From the NCBI GenBank assembly GCA_020072765.1, contig JAIQGD010000037.1:43813-107812 (forward strand): a DNA stretch of 64,000 bases. The letters are read 5' to 3'. The translations under genes were made by a program, and so were the position numbers. A model generated the notes under the pieces. The model was not told the DNA's origin, ran no database searches, and worked only from the letters and a program-made list of their open reading frames with translations. This DNA is from Terriglobia bacterium. Its GTDB lineage: Bacteria > Acidobacteriota > Terriglobia > Acidiferrales > UBA7541. Positions within the stretch are counted from its first letter, which is position 1, and each line of letters begins with the position of its first letter. Of this stretch, positions 55,430-63,539 are shown piece by piece.

Positions 55430-56459
55430 GGTGTTTGAAAGCCTCAGGGTAGCTTAGGCTGGATTTCCAATAGTGATTCACGTTTCGCTTACGACGTTCT
55501 TGACCGTTTGCTGTCCAAACCTTTGTGGTCCAGCCTGAAGAGTGCTGGCGCAATTCCACCTCTAAATCAGACCTGCCGGGACGCACTGCGTGCCATTGAT
55601 ACGCTCCTGCTCCGAGGGAGTTGGTTGTCCAGTCCAAGGGAAGACGGACCCTGCCCAACGAAGTGGCAAATTCTGATGCCGAATGAAACCGTTCGCCAGG
55701 TTTGACCTGTATCGCTTTTCGGATTAAAGTCCGCATCCTCCTTGGCACATGAGGAAGGAACAACCGCGAATCAGGGAATCGACCCCGCTGGATAAGCTTT
55801 AGAAGTTTGCCATCACTCGAAATCGCAGATTTCTGAAGTTTGTAGAGCAAGTCCCCGTTCACAGCCCTGTATAACAACGTCCCCATTTGATAGATGTCAG
55901 ATTCAACGATAGCGGTATGTGTGTCCCACACCTCAGGCGGCATAGTCCACTTGTACATGGGCGGGTAGTTGATTGTTCCGGTCGGGGACATTCTGCGACT
56001 TTGACCGAAGTCACTTATGAGAGGGCGATCGGTATCGTCAAAAAGTATGTTCGCAGGCTTCAGATCCAGATGTAGGAACCCGCTGGCATGTATGCGGGCT
56101 AGTCCAGCAAGTACACCTTGTGCAACTTTCAACGAATCTTTAAGTCCCAGCGGATGTTGTTTAATCCTTGTCGCTAGAGAACCGTTCGCAAAGAAAGGTA
56201 GCGCGAGATGGAAGTCGTCGTTGGTCTCGCAAACGTATTCGACTCCTACGATATTCGGGTCAGCGGCCGCGAACATCGCTCGCGCTTCGTTGCAATAAGA
56301 ATCGAAGTCATTTCCAAATGTGGCTTTGCTAACTACTTTTACAGCAATCTCCCGCCGTAGATAAGGATCGAATGCACGGTACACATTGGAATTCATCCCC
56401 TCTCCGATTCCAATGACTCCGGTTTGTTGATAGCGAATTGTTCCCAGAACTTCGAACAT
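55398..56459 (-). CDS. Hanks-type Ser/Thr protein kinase
   Basis: This 353-residue soluble kinase has a complete catalytic core: glycine loop IGEGMNSNVY (19-28), VAIK-type Lys K41 (REIAVKVVSK), the HLDLKPANILF catalytic loop (H130, D132, N137), and DFG at D150-G152. The C-lobe contains MPPEVWDTHTAIVESDIYQM. Residues after 265 form an unrecognised C-terminal domain with Trp and basic residues (LRQHSSGWTTKVWTANGQER). There is no membrane segment or PASTA repeat, unlike housekeeping PknB. It begins 9 bp after the stop of the RuvC-like gene, so the two form an operon. Confidence 0.9.
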   Translation of the reverse strand: MFEVLGTIRYQQTGVIGIGEGMNSNVYRAFDPYLRREIAVKVVSKATFGNDFDSYCNEARAMFAAADPNIVGVEYVCETNDDFHLALPFFANGSLATRIKQHPLGLKDSLKVAQGVLAGLARIHASGFLHLDLKPANILFDDTDRPLISDFGQSRRMSPTGTINYPPMYKWTMPPEVWDTHTAIVESDIYQMGTLLYRAVNGDLLYKLQKSAISSDGKLLKLIQRGRFPDSRLFLPHVPRRMRTLIRKAIQVKPGERFHSASEFATSLGRVRLPLDWTTNSLGAGAYQWHAVRPGRSDLEVELRQHSSGWTTKVWTANGQERRKRNVNHYWKSSLSYPEAFKHLTVVFSELTS

Positions 56460-56468
56460 AAGCGAACC

Positions 56469-57017
56469 TTATTCTGACGGCAGCAGTGAAGCAGCAACTA
56501 AAATTGCTTCACGAGACGCCTTGTCTTTGTGTTCAGACCAATCTAGCCCCCTCAGATCTTCCGAAGCCAAGTCATCCTTAGGACATTTGCTGCCCGAGTG
56601 TTTGCCAAACGTATTTAATTCTCCCGTAACTACGGTCCTATTCTTTGTGCTAGAAACTTCTACCAGTACGCCCTCAATCCGGCAGCGCGATTTCGCCGAG
56701 TCTTTGTTGGCTCCTCTTGCGATGCGCTCGGGATATCGGACTGCAACCGTCGCCGGCTGGTATGTGTCGATAATGTGACCAACTTTCTGGCGGGTCCAGG
56801 CTAACGACTCTGCCTCGGAATAGGCGTGAGGGGCAGTTTCCGTTCCAGACCCTTCCAATACAGGACTCTCCAGCGTGCCTGTTACAACTGCCCAGTGGAA
56901 AGCTCTCGGTTCTGCGCGTAACCCAAGTATGGTCTTGCCATGGATCGCTCGATCTTGACCCACGAACGCCTCCGCCTTGACCAAAGCACAGGATTCTGAA
57001 CGGACTGCTAAAGGCAT
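56469..57017 (-). CDS. Uncharacterised protein, possible RNase H/RuvC-like fold
   Basis: The 182-residue protein matches no family I can name, but its pattern is like RuvC resolvases. There is a first strand (KTILGLRAEPRAFHWAVVTG), then a helix and strand, AWTRQKVGHIIDTYQPATVA. A central helix follows (SRCRIEGVLVEVSSTK), and then a C-terminal helix with acidic residues, WSEHKDKASREAILVAASLL. The Asp expected in the first strand is not clear (LRAEP), so catalysis is uncertain. It is the first gene of a two-gene operon with the kinase. The identification is tentative. Confidence 0.5.
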   Translation of the reverse strand: MPLAVRSESCALVKAEAFVGQDRAIHGKTILGLRAEPRAFHWAVVTGTLESPVLEGSGTETAPHAYSEAESLAWTRQKVGHIIDTYQPATVAVRYPERIARGANKDSAKSRCRIEGVLVEVSSTKNRTVVTGELNTFGKHSGSKCPKDDLASEDLRGLDWSEHKDKASREAILVAASLLPSE

Positions 57018-57152
57018 AGTTTATCACTCGGACGACATTGGGCGTTCTCGCAATTGCGCTCTAGTCTGTCTGATGCCCAAATGGTTGATGCACGATTGGA
57101 AACTCTTGGAGGGCGACAAACTACAGTTTTCCGCCCGGCAAAACACTCGGCA

Positions 57153-57779
57153 CTAAGTGTCCTTAATCCGGGGTTCTTCACGGTCCGTTTTGCGCGGGGT
57201 TTTCCGCTCACCCTCCTTGAGCCTTTCTCGAACCGTCCCGTAGCCGACACCCAAGTTATCGGCTATCTGCCGCAAGCTCTGGCCCTCCCCTCTCATCTGC
57301 AGAATCAGGTCCGGGTCCACAGCCCTCATTGGGCGACCAAACTTCGTACCCTTCGCTCGCGCATTCCGAATTCCAGCGCTTACCCGCTCGCGTATCAGGT
57401 CGCGCTCAAGCTGGGCGACCGCCGACACGATGGTAAAGAGTGCCTGCCCCAATGCGCTACTCGTGTCTATGTTCTCTTGATAGCTGATGAACTGGATACC
57501 CAGCGAGCGGAATTCTTCCAGCGCCGAGAGAAGGTGCTTGGTTGAGCGGGCAAACCGATCAAAGCGCCACACCACAATCGCGTCAAACTGCCGCTTGCGG
57601 GCGTCATCCATCAGTTTATTGAGTTCGGGTCTTGAATCCTTGGCTCCTGATTGGCCCACATCAACGTATTCGCGGACCAGGTCAAATCCCCGCGCCGCGC
57701 AGTAGGATCGCAGATCACGGAGTTGTAGCTCGCAGCTTTGATCTTTCGTGCTGACGCGTGCGTATATTCCGATTCTCAT
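57153..57779 (-). CDS. Serine recombinase (resolvase/invertase family)
   Basis: This 208-residue site-specific recombinase shows MRIGIYARVSTKDQSCELQL with the nucleophile S10, then VVWRFDRFARSTKHLLSALE and the E-helix AQLERDLIRERVSAGIRNAR. A short C-terminal HTH follows (LRQIADNLGVGYGTVRERLK). The size is that of small resolvases/invertases, not large integrases, so it more likely resolves cointegrates or inverts a segment than integrates the island. Neither flank shows an obvious inverted crossover site. The gaps on each side (57018-57152, 57780-58002) hold no gene that I can see. Confidence 0.93.
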   Translation of the reverse strand: MRIGIYARVSTKDQSCELQLRDLRSYCAARGFDLVREYVDVGQSGAKDSRPELNKLMDDARKRQFDAIVVWRFDRFARSTKHLLSALEEFRSLGIQFISYQENIDTSSALGQALFTIVSAVAQLERDLIRERVSAGIRNARAKGTKFGRPMRAVDPDLILQMRGEGQSLRQIADNLGVGYGTVRERLKEGERKTPRKTDREEPRIKDT

Positions 57780-58002
57780 GACTCTGTTCTACGTGTTGAT
57801 GAGCGGAAACGGCTAGTTTTGCGCTCAATATGCCCTAAGGATGTGTGCTGCCACTGCCTAAGCTGCCAGCAAGAGACGTTTGTAAATCATCAGCATTTCG
57901 TGAGCGGTAAATGGCTGATTTGGCAGGGCAGAACTGGGCTAGAACGGTGTTTGTAAAGCGTTAGTTTTCCAAACGGTTGGGACAGGGCGGACCGTCCGGT
58001 CT

Positions 58003-59004
58003 CTACAGATCTATGGAATCACTCGGTTTGCTCGCAATGCAGAGATGCTTGAATCCGTCGATATTGATTTGGTATTCCACATTCTCTACGCCAAGTGGGA
58101 CGCCCACCTTCAATTCCGCCACCGTCAACCTCGGAAAATCGGCGCGAACATTGAATAATCCCTCCTCAATTATTCGGAGACGCAGCTTTCCGTATTCTTC
58201 ATCGTGCGCGGGTGAGTAACCTGCTTGCACCAAAGCCTTTTCAAATTCACCAAGTGAATTCGGATCTGCTTCCAGTTGCGCACGACACGAAACGATGAGT
58301 GAGGGTAAGGTGTTTGTGGCACCAGCTTCCTCGCGCATCCGCAGACTAAAGAGCAACAACTCGCCTTGCGAGGGTGGAGCAAGCTGGTCAATGCTGTTGA
58401 TATGGTGGATGCAACCTCTGGTTGAGGTTGTCGCTTTCACCTCAACCGAGCGACTAACCCATTCAAAATCATGTCTGCTGGCGAAAGGACCTCGCCACCG
58501 CTTCACCGCCTCAGCACTGCCGACTTTTGGCAGCAACCACACCGAGAGGAACCAAAGCTCCGCAAATAGCCCCAGCTGTTCTTCTCTTGAAAGAATCTGT
58601 CGGGGCACTTGGCCCCAGAACCGACGCCACTTAGCGAGCACCCGAGTTACACACTCGCCAGCAGTTTCTCGTCCCGTCGCCAACCGATCGGCTAGTTCGC
58701 CGCCAATCAGGTCAAACGCGTCATGACCAGCGGCGTCGTGGCAAGTGATGTCGAGATAACGGCCTGTTTCGTGACCAGGCACGGCCAATTCCCTAGTCAC
58801 TACGCCCACCCCACGACTTTGGGAATCTTGCACCTCTGCTTCAATTGTCTGGAGCAGCACGAGCAAGTGGCGTTTCCCCTCCGCATCTAACGCAGCCACG
58901 AGACGGTCCGTCACGTCTGGCGCAGCCCGGCGTGCCCAAAGCATTTCGCCCTGTACCTGTTCGCCCGAGAGTCGTGTCCAAACTTCCGGAACGATCTGGC
59001 TCAT
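58003..59004 (-). CDS. DUF4420 PD-(D/E)XK-motif protein
   Basis: This 333-residue nuclease-like protein belongs to the family annotated PD-(D/E)XK motif protein. The catalytic signature is seen as HDFEWVSRSVEVKATTSTRG (D ... E-x-K). The N-terminal part is LWARRAAPDVTDRLVAALDA followed by RHLLVLL; further along is ILSREEQLGLFAELWFLSVW, another conserved block. It overlaps the Z1 gene by 4 bp (ATGA) and is the last gene of the leftward operon. It is a candidate for the DNA-cutting component. Confidence 0.88.
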   Translation of the reverse strand: MSQIVPEVWTRLSGEQVQGEMLWARRAAPDVTDRLVAALDAEGKRHLLVLLQTIEAEVQDSQSRGVGVVTRELAVPGHETGRYLDITCHDAAGHDAFDLIGGELADRLATGRETAGECVTRVLAKWRRFWGQVPRQILSREEQLGLFAELWFLSVWLLPKVGSAEAVKRWRGPFASRHDFEWVSRSVEVKATTSTRGCIHHINSIDQLAPPSQGELLLFSLRMREEAGATNTLPSLIVSCRAQLEADPNSLGEFEKALVQAGYSPAHDEEYGKLRLRIIEEGLFNVRADFPRLTVAELKVGVPLGVENVEYQINIDGFKHLCIASKPSDSIDL

Positions 59005-61661
59005 TCCACGGGCCTCCAGCCCACAGTACCTTCTAGGAATGCTTCTACAACTTGAGTTTGGTCCGAGCGCGGAAACGAGATAGCGAGCCCCACTAAATCC
59101 CTTGCGAGCGGACTGTCCGGATTGTCGAAAAGTCGCCTGCGCCCGCCGCCTGCCACTAAGTCGCTTCCGGAATGACGGCTAATTGGATAAAGCAATAGCA
59201 ACCCGTTTGTCGCAGGGCGAACCTCACGAGCAGCATTACTCACCGATTTGGTCTTCCCATTTGCCTCGGCCGCCCTTACTAGTTCATCAGCCTGAGCTTG
59301 CAACTCCGGCGTGAGCCCTACCGTTTCGTCTCCCGGGCTGGTAATCACGCCGACTGAATCGGTCTCACCCATCCGCGAACGGCTGATTTGGGACACTGTC
59401 CCTCCGTCCGGCAATCCCCAATCCACGTCCCCCAGAATGGCGTCCCGGGTTCCACGACCGCGCACGGCCACAGTCCACCGCGTTAATTCACCTGCATCTC
59501 GCAACCTTTCGATGTAGGCGCGTATCAATGGCAACGAAATGCTGCGAGACTCATCGTCCACCCGGTATCTCTGCAAGAAATCCAACACACGCTCAACGTC
59601 CACGTTCGTCCAGACAGGTCCTTTGTCATTCGAGTATTGCGAATCAACTGCTCCCAACTGCGCAACAAGAGAACGCACCTCCAAACGGTTCGCTTCCGCT
59701 TGTACAGCCAAGTCCTCAGGCCGTCGGAAGGGGAATTTAAAAGTCTGTTCGACCGCCAAGGAGTAGCTTTGAGCGATGGCAGTTGTCGATGCGAAGCGCC
59801 GCTTTAACGGACTGGTTACCTGCATCGCAGGATGCTGCCAAATGCGCATACCTACTTGGTAAGGAGTTAGCCCCTGGCTTTCATAAACCGCGATATCCTC
59901 GCGCAGTCTGTGCTCTACAAAGGCTAGATCGGTGAACCAACCTTCCAGTTCGACAGTTGTGCAAATGCGGGTAAGGTCTTCATAACTAGACCGAAAACCA
60001 AACCAGCGGCCCATTTGCATCAACGTGTCATAGGTCGCACTCCGGCGAATGAAGAAGCTCATCATCAGCCCTTCTAATGTCAGCCCCCGAGAGAGACGAT
60101 TTCCTCCGATTGCAATCGCCTTTAGCGAGGGCTCACGCTCGTAATCCAGAACCTCGCCCGTAGCACTGTTGATCTCTCGAACCTGCAATGCCTCAAAGAA
60201 CGGTCCGACATGTTGTTCAAGGAGGTCGAACGCAACATCACGTTCCAAATGTTGGCTGCGTGTTACTGGGCGGAACTCAGCCTCCCAGCGATCGCGCAAT
60301 CGCTCGCGAATCCCATGAGTGCGGTGATACCTCCACTCGTCCCGTAGCTCGGAGAACTTCTCCGTCATTAGACTGCGCAAATTTGCCTGAACCACGATGA
60401 GCTGGCTGGTGTGAATAAGCATTGTCGCTGGCGCGTCAGCATCACCCCGCTGTGCTCGCGCCGCCCCCGCCAACACAAAATCCAAAAGGGCCATTTCCAA
60501 CGAAGGAGGTACTTGCCCGTTCTCGAGCGTTACGATGTCCGTATCCGTCACTACTCTGATGACGTCCAACCCGCCAACCTCTTCGCCCGTAACAGCATCC
60601 ATCCTGCCGAAGAACTCTTCCGCTCCAAAATATCCGGGTGGCTTGGGCAAATCGACGATGAAATCCTTGGGGTAAAGATCGTTTCCAACACGCGGGTCGG
60701 CAGTGTCATGCGGGATCAAAATGTTCGCGAATGGCGTGGCCGTATAGGCGATGTAGGCTCGACGCTCAAAGCGCCGAAGCAAATCCCTAATCAGTCCGTT
60801 GATCACGGACGGGGGCTCGTAATCCGGGTCCGGTGGATCATCTTCCGCTTGATAGGTGCCACGGGTGTCGACACTCGCTTGGTCGGCCTCGTCATCAATA
60901 AGCAGAAAGGGTAAGGTTCGACGTACTTCCACCGGAGCCTCATCGAGCCAACGCAGCAACCTGCGAAGGACGGGCCCATTTTTCTTTACCACCAACAAAA
61001 CCGGTTGGGAGCCTTGCAACGCGGCATGGTTGGCAAATCCGGGCTGGAAATCTCCGTGCAAGTCATCGCGGGTGAACTCATGCCATTGATGCCCCATGGG
61101 AGGCAGACGCACCGCTGTTGGACGGTTATCCGCGAATCCTACTAGCTCCCGCTTAAGACGAATATTGGTTTGTCGCCGAAGTCCGTTGTCGATACCCGAC
61201 AGGACAATTACAAGTCTGTACCCAGCGTCTGCTGCCTTAGCAATTACGGCGGTATAATTTGCGGTTTTGCCACTCTGAACGAAGCCCAGAACCAAACCCC
61301 GAATATCGAACCGCTCTGTCATCGGCGGCATTAGTTGGCGAAGGATTCGGTCAGAACTGTCGTCGAGCGAACGCAGGGCAGATGAATCCCAGCCTTTATG
61401 TGTAAGAAGAAACTGGCGAAGTGCGGGCCAATAGTACCAAGTAGATCGGTCAAGGTCGCCCAACCAGTCAGGGCGATCTGGTTCCGCAACCAAGATACGG
61501 GCCGGTGCCAATGGAAAGTTCTCGTCCCGTTGTAGCTCTTGACGTACAAAATCTCGCAGGTGTGTGGGGATAAAGGCACTACTTATTACCAACTCGAGCG
61601 GGTGCCCCAAATCGAGCATTGCCCTCGCTGTTCGAACTGCCTGTTGTTGGTCGGGAGTCAT
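59001..61661 (-). CDS. Z1-domain helicase/ATPase
   Basis: This 886-residue protein is of a size normal for Z1 proteins, a superfamily 2-related helicase group. Walker A is GFVQSGKTANYTAVIAKAAD (residues about 126-145), and the Walker B/DEAD-like motif is PFLLIDDEADQASVDTRGTY (about 249-268). Motif III-like YIAYTATPFANILIPHD, the Z1 core RLSRGLTLEGLMMSFFIRRS and TLMQMGRWFGFR (motifs V-VI with Arg finger) are present. It is flanked by the GHKL ATPase (14 bp upstream) and DUF4420 (overlapping). It probably translocates on or remodels DNA for the nuclease. Confidence 0.92.
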   Translation of the reverse strand: MTPDQQQAVRTARAMLDLGHPLELVISSAFIPTHLRDFVRQELQRDENFPLAPARILVAEPDRPDWLGDLDRSTWYYWPALRQFLLTHKGWDSSALRSLDDSSDRILRQLMPPMTERFDIRGLVLGFVQSGKTANYTAVIAKAADAGYRLVIVLSGIDNGLRRQTNIRLKRELVGFADNRPTAVRLPPMGHQWHEFTRDDLHGDFQPGFANHAALQGSQPVLLVVKKNGPVLRRLLRWLDEAPVEVRRTLPFLLIDDEADQASVDTRGTYQAEDDPPDPDYEPPSVINGLIRDLLRRFERRAYIAYTATPFANILIPHDTADPRVGNDLYPKDFIVDLPKPPGYFGAEEFFGRMDAVTGEEVGGLDVIRVVTDTDIVTLENGQVPPSLEMALLDFVLAGAARAQRGDADAPATMLIHTSQLIVVQANLRSLMTEKFSELRDEWRYHRTHGIRERLRDRWEAEFRPVTRSQHLERDVAFDLLEQHVGPFFEALQVREINSATGEVLDYEREPSLKAIAIGGNRLSRGLTLEGLMMSFFIRRSATYDTLMQMGRWFGFRSSYEDLTRICTTVELEGWFTDLAFVEHRLREDIAVYESQGLTPYQVGMRIWQHPAMQVTSPLKRRFASTTAIAQSYSLAVEQTFKFPFRRPEDLAVQAEANRLEVRSLVAQLGAVDSQYSNDKGPVWTNVDVERVLDFLQRYRVDDESRSISLPLIRAYIERLRDAGELTRWTVAVRGRGTRDAILGDVDWGLPDGGTVSQISRSRMGETDSVGVITSPGDETVGLTPELQAQADELVRAAEANGKTKSVSNAAREVRPATNGLLLLYPISRHSGSDLVAGGGRRRLFDNPDSPLARDLVGLAISFPRSDQTQVVEAFLEGTVGWRPVE

Positions 61662-61675
61662 AGCCTCAGGCCGTC

Positions 61676-62257
61676 TTACCGTTTCAGCTTGGATCTTCTG
61701 AGCCGTCTCAGTAGCCGTTCTACTATCCGACGCTCTTCTTTAGTCGCCATTTTCAACAGACGTTCGGACCACTGCCCAAAAGTCAGCAACGGTGACGACG
61801 ATCCGCTTGGCGGCAAACCGACAACAGAAGGAGAGGAGCCCGGCTGCGGGGCGCCCGGTGGCAGATCGTTTTCTTTGTCTGCTTTGCCATGAGACAACGA
61901 AATTGCAGCCTTTGCCTGCTTCCGGTCATATGCTTCCCGTGCTAGGCGAACTACTGGCCCGGTAGCTTCACGCACCATGTCCCGGATTGGTGCAGGTAGT
62001 TGCACGCGCATCTTCGCGACGTTAATTTTCAGGGCCTCAGCCAATTCGGGGGAAAAGTTAACTGCTATACGAGCTAGTTTCGTGTGTTCGGCGGGGGCTC
62101 TCAAATTTGACCAGCCGCCACTTTGAATCATCCGCCCGGCTCTGTAAATGTAGAAGCCCTGCTGCTGGTTCCAGTTACAGAGACCGCTCGCCAAGCGAAA
62201 CGCATCAAAAGAAAAAAAATCATCTTGGTGAGGGAGAACATATGGTTCAAAGCTCAC
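61676..62257 (-). CDS. C-terminal half of a GHKL (MORC/MutL-like) ATPase
   Basis: This frame starts with a GTG that shares one base with the stop of the N-terminal half (TAGTG). Its sequence, FEPYVLPHQDDFFSFDAFRL, NWNQQQGFYIYRAGRMIQSG and KLARIAVNFSPELAEALKIN, is the S5-like transducer region that normally follows the GHKL domain in one polypeptide. A Pro/Ser-rich linker and a basic C-terminal helix (EERRIVERLLRRLRRSKLKR) close it. It could be a separate translationally coupled subunit, but more likely it is the second part of a gene broken by loss of about 20-30 codons. Confidence 0.75.
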   Translation of the reverse strand: MSFEPYVLPHQDDFFSFDAFRLASGLCNWNQQQGFYIYRAGRMIQSGGWSNLRAPAEHTKLARIAVNFSPELAEALKINVAKMRVQLPAPIRDMVREATGPVVRLAREAYDRKQAKAAISLSHGKADKENDLPPGAPQPGSSPSVVGLPPSGSSSPLLTFGQWSERLLKMATKEERRIVERLLRRLRRSKLKR

Positions 62258-62931
62258 TATGCCCGAGACTTGATCTCGTTCCCGTTAAGCAACAGTTTGA
62301 ACCGCTTCTTTTCTAATTCCCCTGATAAGAATCGATGAAACACCATTCCGAGATGACCCTCAATTTCTCGGCAAGTCTGTGAAAGCCTTTTCCTTGCGGC
62401 CTCACCATATGGATGCGCGTAGCCGAGTATTCGGTCAAGTCGCTGCCAGAGCACCACGGTGCCACGCTTATCCTTAAGAGGTTGGCGGATTGTCGGCCCT
62501 AACCCATTTCGTTCAAGCGGCAAGATCTCCCAGCGATTCGTCTTTTCAATGTGTTCCAAGTCCCAGCAATACGCCGCAATGTCTGCCCGGTCAGAGTTCC
62601 ATCGGCTCGCCACAGAGAGACGGTGGCATTGGCTCATGGAAGCGGTTTTCAGTCCCAAGCCAAACTTGCCCAAGTCATCTTTGGTGTAATCGCGCTCTGC
62701 TCCGTATCGCATTGCCTCCCGTAGATCTTCGGCCTTCATCCCCTTTCCGTTATCCGCTATTCGCACCCATGAGTCGTCACCGTCAAATTCGATGTCAATT
62801 GCCACGAGGGAGGCCTTTGCCTCAATTGAATTGTCGACGATGTCTGCTACAGCCTGGGCAAAGTCGTAGCCCAAGTCACGAAGTGACCTAATGAGGCGTT
62901 TTGCTGAGGGAACTAGCTCTATTGGCGCCAC
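62257..62931 (-). CDS. N-terminal half of a GHKL (MORC/MutL-like) ATPase
   Basis: This ATP-binding Bergerat-fold domain of about 224 aa has motif I AVADIVDNSIEAKASLVAID, motif II RIADNGKGMKAEDLREAMRY and motif III LGKFGLGLKTASMSQCHRLS. It ends at NGNEIKSRA with a TAG, exactly where related proteins continue into the transducer domain found in the next frame. The start is taken as GTG 62931, with GGAG 11 nt upstream; GTG 62943 is too close to it. In related systems this ATPase is thought to act with the Z1 protein. The 167-bp gap before Vsr holds no gene. Confidence 0.82.
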   Translation of the reverse strand: MAPIELVPSAKRLIRSLRDLGYDFAQAVADIVDNSIEAKASLVAIDIEFDGDDSWVRIADNGKGMKAEDLREAMRYGAERDYTKDDLGKFGLGLKTASMSQCHRLSVASRWNSDRADIAAYCWDLEHIEKTNRWEILPLERNGLGPTIRQPLKDKRGTVVLWQRLDRILGYAHPYGEAARKRLSQTCREIEGHLGMVFHRFLSGELEKKRFKLLLNGNEIKSRA

Positions 62932-63110
62932 GATTGGCCCCACTCCTTTTTAGGCCACAAGTGCACGAAACTAACGTGACCACATCCTGCTAAGGTCATT
63001 GTAATGGCAGCTATTCCGATTCGCCGTGATGGGGGAACCCCTCATTCGTAGTACGACACTTTCATAACAATGAACTCTCCTGAGAAGCATAAGTTACCCG
63101 GCGACCAAAT

Positions 63111-63539
63111 TCAAACGTCTTCGGATGATTGAGTTAAGAGTGCTCGGCGGACAAGTTTATCCAAACGGTCCACCTCGCGCGTTTGACATTCCCAAATCAC
63201 CTGTACGGTCCATCCTAGCTTCTTCAGGCTTCTTCGCAATCGACGGTCTCTTTCGATGTTCGTTCTGAACTTCTTCTCCCAGAAATCTTGGTGGGTCTTC
63301 GGACAGTAGGCGAATCTGCAATTCCTATGCCGATGCCAGAAGCACCCATTCACGAACAAAACAGTTCGCAACTTTGAGAGAACAATATCTGGGCAACCTG
63401 GAAGGCGTCTAACATGGACGCGGAAACTGACACCAAGCCGCTTAAGCGAAGACCGAACGGCCATTTCTGGCTTAGTATCCTTGGAACGGATTCTGGACAT
63501 GTTCCAGCTGCGACGTTTCTTTGTGATGCTATCGGTCAA
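63111..63539 (-). CDS. vsr: Very short patch repair endonuclease
   Basis: Vsr nicks next to T:G mismatches that arise from deaminated 5-methylcytosine. The 142-residue protein has [20 protein letters not shown], the catalytic Asp in [20 protein letters not shown] and the zinc/active-site His/Cys stretch [16 protein letters not shown] 63539 is chosen as start: it lies in a 4-bp TTGA overlap with the methyltransferase stop and has AGGAAGAG just upstream. This is the classical partner arrangement with a C5 methyltransferase. Confidence 0.93.
   Translation of the reverse strand: MTDSITKKRRSWNMSRIRSKDTKPEMAVRSSLKRLGVSFRVHVRRLPGCPDIVLSKLRTVLFVNGCFWHRHRNCRFAYCPKTHQDFWEKKFRTNIERDRRLRRSLKKLGWTVQVIWECQTREVDRLDKLVRRALLTQSSEDV

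Noticed and set aside
57153..57779. Serine recombinase as the island's integrase
   Set aside because: At 208 residues it lacks the large C-terminal DNA-binding region of serine integrases, so it fits a resolvase/invertase better.
57780..58002. Possible attachment site near TTTGTAAATC and TTTGTAAAGC
   Set aside because: Two short similar strings (GTTTGTAAA) occur about 70 bp apart, but there is no tyrosine integrase, tRNA end or inverted core to support an att site.
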